From Flavobacterium sp. N502540 (GTDB lineage: Bacteria; Bacteroidota; Bacteroidia; Flavobacteriales; Flavobacteriaceae): 64,000 nt of DNA. The notes beneath the pieces were generated by a model. It did not search any database. It saw nothing but the letters and a program-made list of their open reading frames with translations, and was not told the DNA's origin. The translations under genes and the position numbers were made by a program. The stretch lies in NCBI RefSeq assembly GCF_025947365.1, contig NZ_CP110012.1, positions 3,844,001 through 3,908,000 on the forward strand. The letters run 5' to 3'. Of this stretch, positions 44,896 through 51,870 are shown piece after piece (position 1 is the first letter of the stretch; the number at the start of each line of letters is the position of its first letter).

Positions 44896-45016
44896 GGTCG
44901 TCTTTTGCTGCCGACACAAATGTGATCGCGCAAAAGAAATTGCCCCTAAACGCTAAGAACAAACAGTTGTAGCCAAGAGCGCGCAAAAGAAAATATTACC
45001 CTCTAGTGTTTTATTT

Positions 45017-45133
45017 ATGTCAAAGAACTTATCAATTAAAAATTATTTTCAGAAGAAAACGGGAAAAAAGAAAGCACAAATCAAGTGTCCGGATAAGGAG
45101 CCGGAGTGCTATAAGTCCCGAAGGGCGTCGTGA
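45017..45133 (+). CDS. Possible 38-residue basic small protein
   Basis: The short frame reads MSKNLSIKNYFQKKTGKKKA and then a Cys-containing segment (KCPDKEPECYKSRRAS). It is lysine-rich with two cysteines and lies in a markedly GC-richer stretch between the IS110 element and the toxin-antitoxin pair. No family was recognised. It may be the truncated start of a lost gene. Support is weak. Confidence 0.25.
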   Translation: MSKNLSIKNYFQKKTGKKKAQIKCPDKEPECYKSRRAS

Positions 45134-45243
45134 GCCGTTATGCGCATGCAGGAGACGGCGGGCACTACTTTGGCTGCCCTTTTAGCCTGTTTTCAATGAA
45201 AGTGTTCCTGTTTTTTTAGTGTATTTAGCAGCAGTCAGACAGA

Positions 45244-45273
45244 TTGTTATGTAAACAAATTTGTTTATATTTG
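45244..45273 (+). promoter_or_regulatory. Promoter with embedded palindromic operator for the toxin-antitoxin pair
   Basis: A TTG (-33) at 45244-45246 and TATATTTG (-7, exact TAnnTTTG consensus) at 45266-45273 are 19 bp apart, the Bacteroidota spacing. Between them lies the perfect 16-bp palindrome TAAACAAATTTGTTTA (45252-45267), a likely binding site for the HTH antitoxin. The -7 box ends 4 bases before the ATG at 45278, so the transcript is probably leaderless. Confidence 0.7.
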
Positions 45274-45277
45274 CAGT

Positions 45278-45788
45278 ATGAAAAGGGACTATGAAAAATA
45301 TAAGGGGATTCATCCCGGTGCTGTACTGAAGCGTGAGCTGGATAAGAGAAACATATCCCAGCTTTCTTTTGCGCATACCCTCTCTGAGCATGCTCAGACT
45401 ATCAATGCGATTGTAAAGGGAAAGAGAAATCTGAATACTGCTTTGGCCATTAAAATAGAAGAAGCCCTTGGTGTTCCAGAAGGGGCGCTGCTGGTATTAC
45501 AAGTTTATTACGATATTAAAAAGGAGAAAGAAAAATCAGCACAGAGGCGGCATCCTGAATTGAGCCGTCTTCGCAGAGGACTTTTCTGGGATACCAATAT
45601 CGATGCGATTAATTGGGAGAAGCAGTCGAAGGCTGTTATCTCGAGGGTTTTTGAGCGCGGAAACATGAGTGAGAAAAAAGAAATTGTACGTTTTTACGGT
45701 ATTGAGAAAATAAAGCCTGTTCTTCGCGAAACGGCTGCAAAGCCCCACTTTACCGCAAGTCCGAATTACAGTAAAGCCAAAAGGTCGT
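45278..45788 (+). CDS. HTH antitoxin with DUF6922-like C-terminus
   Basis: The stop is TGA at 45788-45790. The 170 residues have an XRE/HigA-type helix-turn-helix (about 10-75; IHPGAVLKRELDKRNISQL) and a C-terminal domain (about 100-155; LFWDTNIDAINWEKQSKAVI, then RVFERGNMSEKKEIVRFYG) that matches the DUF6922 pattern found next to nucleotidyltransferase toxins. It probably neutralises the downstream toxin and represses its own promoter through the palindrome at 45252. Its stop overlaps the toxin ATG by one base (TGATG), indicating translational coupling. Codon use and GC differ from the chromosome, which fits horizontal acquisition. Confidence 0.85.
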
Positions 45789-45789
45789 G

Positions 45790-46440
45790 ATGTATTGGAA
45801 AACGGTAAATCCGCTTTTAAAGGAGAGTCTTCTAAGGCTGATGCAGGCTGAAGAGTTTGAGGTATTTCGGCTTGTTGGCGGTACAGCTCTGAGCCTTCAG
45901 ATCGGACACCGGCTTTCTGTTGATATTGATCTTTTCACAGATGAGGATTACAACAGCGTAGATTTTGATGTGCTTGAAGGGTATTTGAGGGAAAATTTCC
46001 CATATGTAGATAAAGTTTTTGGAGGTATTACTGCCATGGGCAGATCTTTTCTTATAGGGATCGACAGGGAAAACACAGTAAAGCTGGATGTTTATTACAG
46101 CAATGACAAGTTTATCCAGGATGCTATTGTAATTGAAGGGGTACGTATGGCCACAGTGGAGGAGATCATTGCCATGAAGGTGGATGTTGTTTCAAGGGGA
46201 GGACGTAAGAAGGATTTCTGGGATCTTCACGAACTTCTGCCCAAGTACAATATTGGTAAAATGCTGAGGTTTCATAAGATTAGAAGCGAATATACACACG
46301 ATCAAGCGCAGATCATGAAAAACTTTACGGATTTTAGTTCAGCTGATGATGATTTTGATCCTGAGTGCCTTAAAGGTAAATACTGGGAGTTTGTCAAAGA
46401 AGATATTGAAGCTGCTGTGAAAAAAGTAAAGAAGGCTTAG
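45790..46440 (+). CDS. AbiEii/AbiGii-type nucleotidyltransferase toxin
   Basis: The ATG at 45790 is preferred to the GTG one codon upstream because it gives the TGATG overlap with the antitoxin stop. The roughly 216-residue protein has the DNA polymerase beta-like nucleotidyltransferase core VGGTALSLQIGHRLSVDIDLF with the GG pair and metal-binding DID, a third acidic residue in KLDVYYS, and the basic/acidic motif RGGRKKDFWDLHELL. Relatives (AbiEii, MenT) block growth by adding nucleotides to tRNA and act in phage defence as type IV-like pairs. The target here is unknown. Confidence 0.85.
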   Translation: MYWKTVNPLLKESLLRLMQAEEFEVFRLVGGTALSLQIGHRLSVDIDLFTDEDYNSVDFDVLEGYLRENFPYVDKVFGGITAMGRSFLIGIDRENTVKLDVYYSNDKFIQDAIVIEGVRMATVEEIIAMKVDVVSRGGRKKDFWDLHELLPKYNIGKMLRFHKIRSEYTHDQAQIMKNFTDFSSADDDFDPECLKGKYWEFVKEDIEAAVKKVKKA

Positions 46441-46889
46441 ATAGTGGTATATCACATGTACTGTATGTCTGACAAAAGTTTCATATGCCCGTTTTTTATT
46501 TAATAATCACAACAGACTTCTTTTTATTGGGACTGTTACTGGTTTGGAACTTCTTTTCTAAGATCAAAGTTTTCGTAATGTCCATCACTCCAGTGATATT
46601 CTATTTTATTATCTGCCATCAAATCAATTATTTCAATGATTAGTTTTATGACAGATGTCAGATTGTAATACAGTTTTGAGCCTCACCTTTTTTGACCTTG
46701 AATTTGCTACATTTCTGGTTCCCAAAAACAGCATGTGCCACGATTCTGCCACAAAACTTAAAGTGGTGAAATATCTTTAAAAAACACCTAAACTTTTTGT
46801 GGCAAAAAAATATCTACTCGTGAGATAAAGAACTCAAGTTTCTCATAAAAATAGCTTTGCTATCTTTTACTGAGAATTTTAGTAAACTC
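46441..46889. other. Intergenic region, inverted repeat, no gene seen
   Basis: About 450 bp without a convincing gene. TGCCACAAAA near 46747 and TTTTGTGGCA near 46796 form a 10-bp inverted repeat about 37 bp apart, which might be a regulatory or element-related site. Nothing else was recognised. Confidence 0.35.
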
Positions 46890-47174
46890 TTAAACGGTGA
46901 AATATATTATGCTCTTCTGATTTTTATTTCTCTTTGGAAGATAATTTATATAACCGTAATCATTTAGGTCTCTGATACATCTATGGTAGGTAACAGGGCC
47001 GCTTATTTTAGCAATCTTCATAATTTCATGCCTATAGGCTTTAATAGGATTAATATAACTTGCAGTAGTTCTGAATTGTAGTAATGCCGCAAAAATTCCA
47101 ATATGCGTAATGCTGATACGCCGGTCTTTTTCTATTGCTTTGAAGAATTGCGTTAAAGGATTTAGCTGGTCCAT
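46890..47174 (-). CDS. Small winged-helix-like protein of conjugative elements
   Basis: The 94 residues resemble small proteins found in Bacteroidota integrative elements, with RRISITHIGIFAALLQFRTT, then YRHEIMKIAKIS and VTYHRCIRDLNDYGYINYLP. The second half reads like a helix-turn-helix plus wing (SGPVTYHRCIRDLNDYGYI), suggesting DNA binding. No function is established. It stands alone on the minus strand with intergenic DNA on both sides. The gene looks intact. Confidence 0.65.
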   Translation of the reverse strand: MDQLNPLTQFFKAIEKDRRISITHIGIFAALLQFRTTASYINPIKAYRHEIMKIAKISGPVTYHRCIRDLNDYGYINYLPKRNKNQKSIIYFTV

Positions 47175-47714
47175 TACTCTTGTTATTTAGATTTTTATTC
47201 ACGCTGTCATAAAAATGAATTTTAATGATTGTTATTTAGTTTGCTTTTTTTATGAAACGGCGCCAGTGCGGCTTATTTTGGCCCACTTTGTGCAGGCAGT
47301 AAGCTTGCTAGGGAATATAACAATGATATAGTGAATCTCTTATTTGTGCACCAATAGGCTTTGAATGAGTTGTTTTGCTTTTACTGATGCTGTTTTATTA
47401 TAGCTTAGAATCAGCTGATTTAGTTTTAGACCTAGATGAATCCCGTATCAGGAACTGCCGGGGGAAACTACTTTGGAATGATTATCGTCGTTGATTGTGT
47501 ATACTATTATTTTTTAGGAGCTTTTTCCCGCTATCCGTTACAATCTTTTGTGCCGAACACCGGCACAAAAGGACTTCCACTGCACACGAGCGGAGCGAAT
47601 TGGCGAAGCAATCGGGGCTAGATCAGAAATTGCGAGGGAATCTAGACCAGGGTAGATCCATCACTATTTAGTAAATATAAATATGCATTTAAAGCAGGGC
47701 TGCAAATTTCAGCT
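47175..47714. other. Non-coding stretch with a perfect hairpin (possible interspersed repeat)
   Basis: A perfect 11-bp stem, CTTTTGTGCCG/CGGCACAAAAG with loop AACAC (47545-47571), lies in a GC-richer segment (about 47440-47640) that can be translated but resembles no protein. The segment reads like a non-coding interspersed element of flavobacterial genomes. The remainder of the interval shows nothing. Confidence 0.4.
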
Positions 47715-47951
47715 TTATTCCGATTGATTCTCGTTTTTAGTTTCCTTTGAACCTCGTCTTACAAGTGTATAGAACTCTTTTAAATGCCACCAGGCAGGGC
47801 ACATCTCAAGGTCTCCTTTATAATGGTATATAGTAAGGAAACAGCTTTTAAGGAAAAGCTGGGAATCTGTGATTTTAGCCCATGGCTTTAACTCCACTTC
47901 CTGTGGAGGGGGAGTGGCTTCAAAATAGCGTTTTATTTCTTCTGGGGTCAT
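47715..47951 (-). CDS. DUF6965-like small protein
   Basis: This 78-residue protein begins MTPEEIKRYFEATPPPQEVE and contains KITDSQLFLKSCFLTIYHYK and CPAWWHLKEFYTLV, a pattern I associate with DUF6965 proteins of Bacteroidota mobile elements. It is predicted soluble with no catalytic motif. Function is unknown. It fits the accessory content of the degraded conjugative island. Confidence 0.6.
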   Translation of the reverse strand: MTPEEIKRYFEATPPPQEVELKPWAKITDSQLFLKSCFLTIYHYKGDLEMCPAWWHLKEFYTLVRRGSKETKNENQSE

Positions 47952-48322
47952 GGGGCAAAATTAGGTAAAAATTGCAGAGAGGGCAAGGGTGGAGGGGGAT
48001 AGTATAAAGTATTTTTATTGTTTTGGGGTTGTTTTTTTAAACTCATCTGAGACTCAGAGAATTGTAGCTGCGGGATTGGATTTATTTTTTACACGCAGAT
48101 AATTTTGTGATCCCATAAATCTTTGTTTCCTTTTACTGTTTGAAGAAGTGCTTTCAATGAATTTTAGATATTAATATACCCAGGTTACCACTTTAATTTC
48201 CCTACATAACCTAGATTTTTAATAAAGATAATGATATGATTACAAAAGCATTATCTTTTATTATTTTATATATCTATCTCATTATTTCTTAAATTCACGT
48301 AATGGAACCTAAACTTTAGGAA
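47952..48322. other. Intergenic region with a 13-bp-stem hairpin
   Basis: A stem of 13 bp (AATAAAGATAATG at 48221-48233 with CATTATCTTTATT at 48249-48261) and a 15-base loop precede the IS3-like gene. It could be a terminator or an insertion-sequence end. No gene was found in the interval. Confidence 0.45.
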
Positions 48323-49420
48323 ATGGAGAAGAATAAAATTTATAACCGTAATTTTAAAATAAATATTGTAAAACTAGCGCTCGAAACAAATTTTTCTAAA
48401 GTTGCAAAAGAATTTGGCATCGCTGCTACAAACATCTATAGATGGAAAAACGAGTTCCAAAAATATGAAGAAGAAAGTTTTTGTGGAAGGGGGCGTTTTA
48501 GAACCGCTGAACAAAAAAGATTTTCCGAACTTAAAAGAACACTTAAGCAAAAGCTTAAGGATACGGAAATTGAAATTGAAATTTTTAAGAACGCAAGTAA
48601 ATATATCTCTGAAGGGAAACCAAAGATTTTTCATTTTATTGAAAACAATTTAGATACATATCCACTTTGGAGAATGTGTAAAGTTTTAGGTATAAGAGAT
48701 TATACATATTATAGATGGAAAAATCATGTAATATCTCCAAGGCAACGCCAAACAATCTTATTAGAAGAAGAAATAACTTCTATATTTCATGAATATAAAG
48801 AGATATACGGTAACAAAAAAATTTCAGCAGAATTAGAAAGTCGAGGTTTCAAATTATCGTGTGCTCAAGTTACTCTCTACATGAAAAAACTAGGTCTTAC
48901 TAGCAAGGTTAGAAGAAAAGATAAAGCTACATCTAGTAAATTTTATAATCCTTATGTTTTTCCCAATGTTCTCAATCGACAATTTAAAGCTGAAGAATCT
49001 TCTCAGATTTGGGTTTCGGGTATAAGCAGCATAGAAGCAGTCACTGGATTTTTGTTCTTAACAATTATTATGGATTTATTTGACAGAAAAATTATTGGAT
49101 GGACTCTGAGTGATGGACTAACAATAAAAGAAACTTCTATCCCTTCGTGGGAAATGGCGGTTCATAATCGAAAAATAAAGAAGGGGTTAATATTTCATTC
49201 TGATCGATCACCTCAATATGCCAATAAGTTGTTTACTCATAAATTAAACTCTTATAAAGAAGTCAGACAAAGCATGAGCCGAACAAGGAATCATTTAGAT
49301 AATGCTATACCTAAACGCTTTTTTACTTCTTTTAGATCTGAACTAATGGCTTTAAATATACTTCTGACTAAAAAACAAATAGAAGAAAAAATATTTGAAT
49401 ATATTGAAAATAGGCATTAA
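48323..49420 (+). CDS. IS3-family transposase, catalytically dead but with an open frame
   Basis: The 365-residue frame has the N-terminal helix-turn-helix (FSKVAKEFGIAATNIYRWKNE), a leucine-zipper-like segment, HTH_21 and an rve integrase domain. The DDE triad is broken: the first Asp is Gly (G233 in WVSGISSI), the second is kept (D294 in FHSDRS), and the Glu is Lys (K331 in IPKRFF). The C-terminus stops at YIENRH, about 20 residues early relative to the neighbour, through a small deletion. It cannot catalyse transposition but could still bind DNA. Confidence 0.85.
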   Translation: MEKNKIYNRNFKINIVKLALETNFSKVAKEFGIAATNIYRWKNEFQKYEEESFCGRGRFRTAEQKRFSELKRTLKQKLKDTEIEIEIFKNASKYISEGKPKIFHFIENNLDTYPLWRMCKVLGIRDYTYYRWKNHVISPRQRQTILLEEEITSIFHEYKEIYGNKKISAELESRGFKLSCAQVTLYMKKLGLTSKVRRKDKATSSKFYNPYVFPNVLNRQFKAEESSQIWVSGISSIEAVTGFLFLTIIMDLFDRKIIGWTLSDGLTIKETSIPSWEMAVHNRKIKKGLIFHSDRSPQYANKLFTHKLNSYKEVRQSMSRTRNHLDNAIPKRFFTSFRSELMALNILLTKKQIEEKIFEYIENRH

Positions 49421-49461
49421 AAAAGGAGTCGTTTTTTTTACAAATAATTAAACTTCAGAAT

Positions 49462-50622
49462 ATGAAAAAATATGAACGTACTTTCAAAGAATATGCAGTT
49501 AAATTAAGTTATGACAGAGGAAAGGGGCACATTGAAAATGTTGAAAGAGAGCTGGGAATAACTCCAACTTGTTTAAACAGATGGCGGCAAGACTTTGAAA
49601 AATTTGGAAAAGGAAGTTTTTGTGGGGGTGGTTATTTAAAATTAACTCCCGAACAAGCCTTAATTACTAATCTTGAAAAAAAACTCAAAGAATCACAGCA
49701 TACACTGGAAATTTTAAAAACTGGAAGTAAATACGTTTCTCAAGGAAAAGTAATGATTAAACAATTCATTGAAAACAATAAATCTAAATTCTCAATTTTA
49801 AAGATATGTACCGTTTTAGAAGTGTCGAGAAGTACATATTACTGGAGAAAAAAACATGAACCTACAAATACGAAAATTCGAGTAAATTTATTAAAAGAAG
49901 AAATTACAGCTATATTTTATGAATTTAAACATACGTATGGTTGCATAAAAATTACTAAAGAACTTGAAAAGAGGGGATTTAAAATACACAGCTCGCGAGT
50001 ATCACTATATATGAAAATGCTGGGACTTCGAAGAAAAGTCAAAAGAAAATATAAGGTCACAACTGATTCAACTCATAATCATTATGTGTCTCCAAATGTA
50101 TTAAATAGAGAATTTAGAGTTAATGAACCTTCTAAAGCTTGGGTTTCCGATATTACACACATACAAACAACAAACGGCTTTCTATACCTTACCATTGTTA
50201 TGGATTTATTTGACAGGAAAATCATTGGATGGAGTTTAGGCGATCGATTGAGCACTAAACAAACTACCTTGCCTGCTTGGGAAATGGCGATTAAAAACAG
50301 GAAAATTGCTAAAGACTTAATTTTTCATTCTGATAGAGGTGTTCAATATGCCAATAAAATTTTCACCAGTACATTAGACTCCTATAAATGCGTTCGGCGT
50401 AGTATGAGTCGGAGACAAAGTCATTATGATAATGCCGTTTCTGAAAGTTTTTTCAATTCTTTTAAAGCTGAGTTAATTAATGGAAATAAACTCTTACCGC
50501 GTAATCAAATGAAAGTGAAAGTGTATGAATATATTGAAAACTGGTATAATAAAAAGAGAAGGCATTCATTCTTAGACTACAAGACAATCGAAGAATTTGA
50601 TAAAATTAATAATTTAATCTAA
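49462..50622 (+). CDS. IS3-family (IS150-like) transposase, intact fused OrfAB
   Basis: The 386-residue protein joins OrfA (helix-turn-helix, about 1-60; coiled coil to about 95) and OrfB in one frame without the usual programmed frameshift. The integrase domain has D230 in WVSDITHI, D291 in FHSDRGVQ and E328 in AVSESFF, and the C-terminal tail WYNKKRRHSFLDYKT is complete. It is similar along its length to the dead copy 41 bp upstream and to the fragment at 23190. Clear terminal inverted repeats were not located, so mobility is not proven. Confidence 0.9.
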   Translation: MKKYERTFKEYAVKLSYDRGKGHIENVERELGITPTCLNRWRQDFEKFGKGSFCGGGYLKLTPEQALITNLEKKLKESQHTLEILKTGSKYVSQGKVMIKQFIENNKSKFSILKICTVLEVSRSTYYWRKKHEPTNTKIRVNLLKEEITAIFYEFKHTYGCIKITKELEKRGFKIHSSRVSLYMKMLGLRRKVKRKYKVTTDSTHNHYVSPNVLNREFRVNEPSKAWVSDITHIQTTNGFLYLTIVMDLFDRKIIGWSLGDRLSTKQTTLPAWEMAIKNRKIAKDLIFHSDRGVQYANKIFTSTLDSYKCVRRSMSRRQSHYDNAVSESFFNSFKAELINGNKLLPRNQMKVKVYEYIENWYNKKRRHSFLDYKTIEEFDKINNLI

Positions 50623-50624
50623 AA

Positions 50625-50663
50625 AGGTAGTGTTTCTCTAAGTGTGTAATTGAGAAACTACCT
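50625..50663 (+). terminator. Hairpin after the IS3 transposase
   Basis: AGGTAGTGTTTCTC pairs with GAGAAACTACCT (two-base bulge) across a 13-base loop, 3 bp after the transposase stop. The weak T-content after it leaves open whether it is a terminator or the right end of the element. Confidence 0.45.
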
Positions 50664-51136
50664 AGACAAACCTCTTCTTTGTTTTTTCTTCTTTTATTTT
50701 TGAGATGGGCGTTTCCCTATCAATATATTTAAAATCACATCAGATATTATTTGACCAACTAAAAATTACTATGATAATTTTTAAATTTTCTAGAGTAATT
50801 GAATTTATCAACCCATATTAATATTAGTTGATTTTTTAGAATAAAAAAAATATCTTGCTTCCTTTCCTAAAAATTTACAAAAACTAATTAACAGCTGAAA
50901 AAATATAGTTTTTAATCAAAAACGGAGATGGTCATTTTATTCAGAATCTACGAGGTCATTTTGAATTGGGATCAGACACTTGCTTTAAATTGGAATGGGG
51001 CGATAAATATCAACCGAATTTGTAGTTTAGCCATGGAAAATAGGATTAGTTTGCTGTTAATCTCTGCGAACTGTTGTATTCTTACATATCGGAGTGGTTT
51101 CTTCGGTTTTAGTATGTTATTTTTATGAAAAATATT

Positions 51137-51154
51137 ACAAACAAATTTGTTTGT
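51137..51154. promoter_or_regulatory. Palindrome ACAAACAAATTTGTTTGT
   Basis: This perfect 18-bp palindrome contains the same 14-bp core, AAACAAATTTGTTT, as the antitoxin operator at 45253. It is about 200 bp upstream of the T6SS tube gene. A regulatory role is inferred from symmetry and recurrence only. Confidence 0.4.
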
Positions 51155-51245
51155 TTCATTTGTAGTTGTATATTCGTACTAATATTGATTACGAATCCCC
51201 CTCGCCTTCCTACAAGAAGTAAATCAAAAAAAGTACGTCTAGTGC

Positions 51246-51289
51246 AAAAAAGAGGCATTCTAAAATCATATGGAATGCCTCTTTTTTTT
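51246..51289 (+). terminator. Strong rho-independent terminator upstream of TssD
   Basis: AAAAAAGAGGCATTC pairs with GAATGCCTCTTTTTT across a 12-base loop and runs into eight T bases. The A-run on the other side makes it potentially bidirectional. It isolates the TssD gene from upstream transcription, or ends a short transcript that starts near 51150. Confidence 0.85.
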
Positions 51290-51356
51290 GTAATACTAGT
51301 CAAACAACAAAGAGAGCGTTCTAAAAAACAATTTTTAACAATTTAATTATTTTTTT

Positions 51357-51752
51357 ATGGCATTTAAGGCAATTTTGGAGTTTGAAGGAAACGAGTATCA
51401 AGTATTATTTTCAAAAGTTGATATGTTAAGACATACCGATGGTAAAGGAGCTGTTTCATCTGAAATTAAAGGAGGTAGATTAAACCTAAGAGTAAAATCT
51501 ACAGACAACACTACAGTTATCGAACAAGCGGTAAACAGTCAACATAAACCGGTAAGCGGGAAAGTAAAATTTTTCAAAGCTGACTCTGAGCAGGTAATGA
51601 AAGAACTTACTTTTGAAAACGCTTTTATTGTGTTCTTTAGTGAGCAGTTAGATGCTTTGGCCGAAACTCCAATGACTACTGAGATTACATTTTCTGCAGA
51701 GAAAATTACTTTAGGTAATGCTACATTAGATAACAACTGGGCTAGAATCTAA
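51357..51752 (+). CDS. tssD: Type VI secretion tube protein TssD (Hcp), Bacteroidota type
   Basis: The 131 residues match the TssD/Hcp family of T6SS subtype iii: MAFKAILEFEGNEYQVLFSK at the start, RLNLRVKSTDN, GKVKFFKADSEQVMKELTFENAF, and ITFSAEKITLGNATLDNNW at the end. Hexamers of this protein stack to form the inner tube. No sheath, baseplate or ATPase gene is in the window, so this is an auxiliary tube/spike cluster. The 17-bp hairpin 51 bp after the stop probably limits read-through into vgrG, matching the need for far more tube than spike. Confidence 0.93.
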   Translation: MAFKAILEFEGNEYQVLFSKVDMLRHTDGKGAVSSEIKGGRLNLRVKSTDNTTVIEQAVNSQHKPVSGKVKFFKADSEQVMKELTFENAFIVFFSEQLDALAETPMTTEITFSAEKITLGNATLDNNWARI

Positions 51753-51802
51753 TTTTTATTCTTCGACAAAGACGGCACTAGTGTCGCTCATATTTTGTTT
51801 TC

Positions 51803-51839
51803 TAACCACTATAATCATTAAAAATGATTATAGTGGTTA
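51803..51839 (+). terminator. Perfect 17-bp hairpin between tssD and vgrG
   Basis: TAACCACTATAATCATT pairs perfectly with AATGATTATAGTGGTTA across a three-base AAA loop. The T-content just after it is moderate (TTTATTTCAATTT), so partial termination or 3-prime-end protection of tssD mRNA is likely. Confidence 0.75.
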
Positions 51840-51870
51840 TTTATTTCAATTTATTAATAGCCTCAAAACC

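Larger units (their letters stand above)
43571..44942 (+). mobile_element. IS110-family element (IS1111-like), approximate limits
   Basis: A DEDD transposase gene is flanked by a 12-bp direct repeat, CAAAAGAAATTG, at 43571-43582 and 44931-44942. No terminal inverted repeats are seen, as expected for IS110 types. The exact element ends are uncertain and the direct repeats may be chance. A strongly foldable segment lies in the left non-coding part. Confidence 0.55.
50664..51356. other. Intergenic region before the T6SS tube gene
   Basis: About 690 bp with no convincing gene. At 50927-50975 two spaced motifs (GATGGTCATTTTATTCAGAA and GAGGTCATTTTGAATTGGGA) resemble the paired terminal repeats of the IS21 element at 41796-41860 and may be a solo IS21 end. 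A palindrome and a terminator listed separately also lie here. Confidence 0.4.

Noticed and set aside
47436..47621. 61-codon frame in the hairpin-bearing block
   Set aside because: The translation looks like a non-coding interspersed sequence, and the perfect hairpin occupies its middle.
51125..51346. 73-codon frame with a hydrophobic start upstream of tssD
   Set aside because: It runs straight through the strong terminator at 51246-51289 and has no family resemblance; better explained as non-coding.
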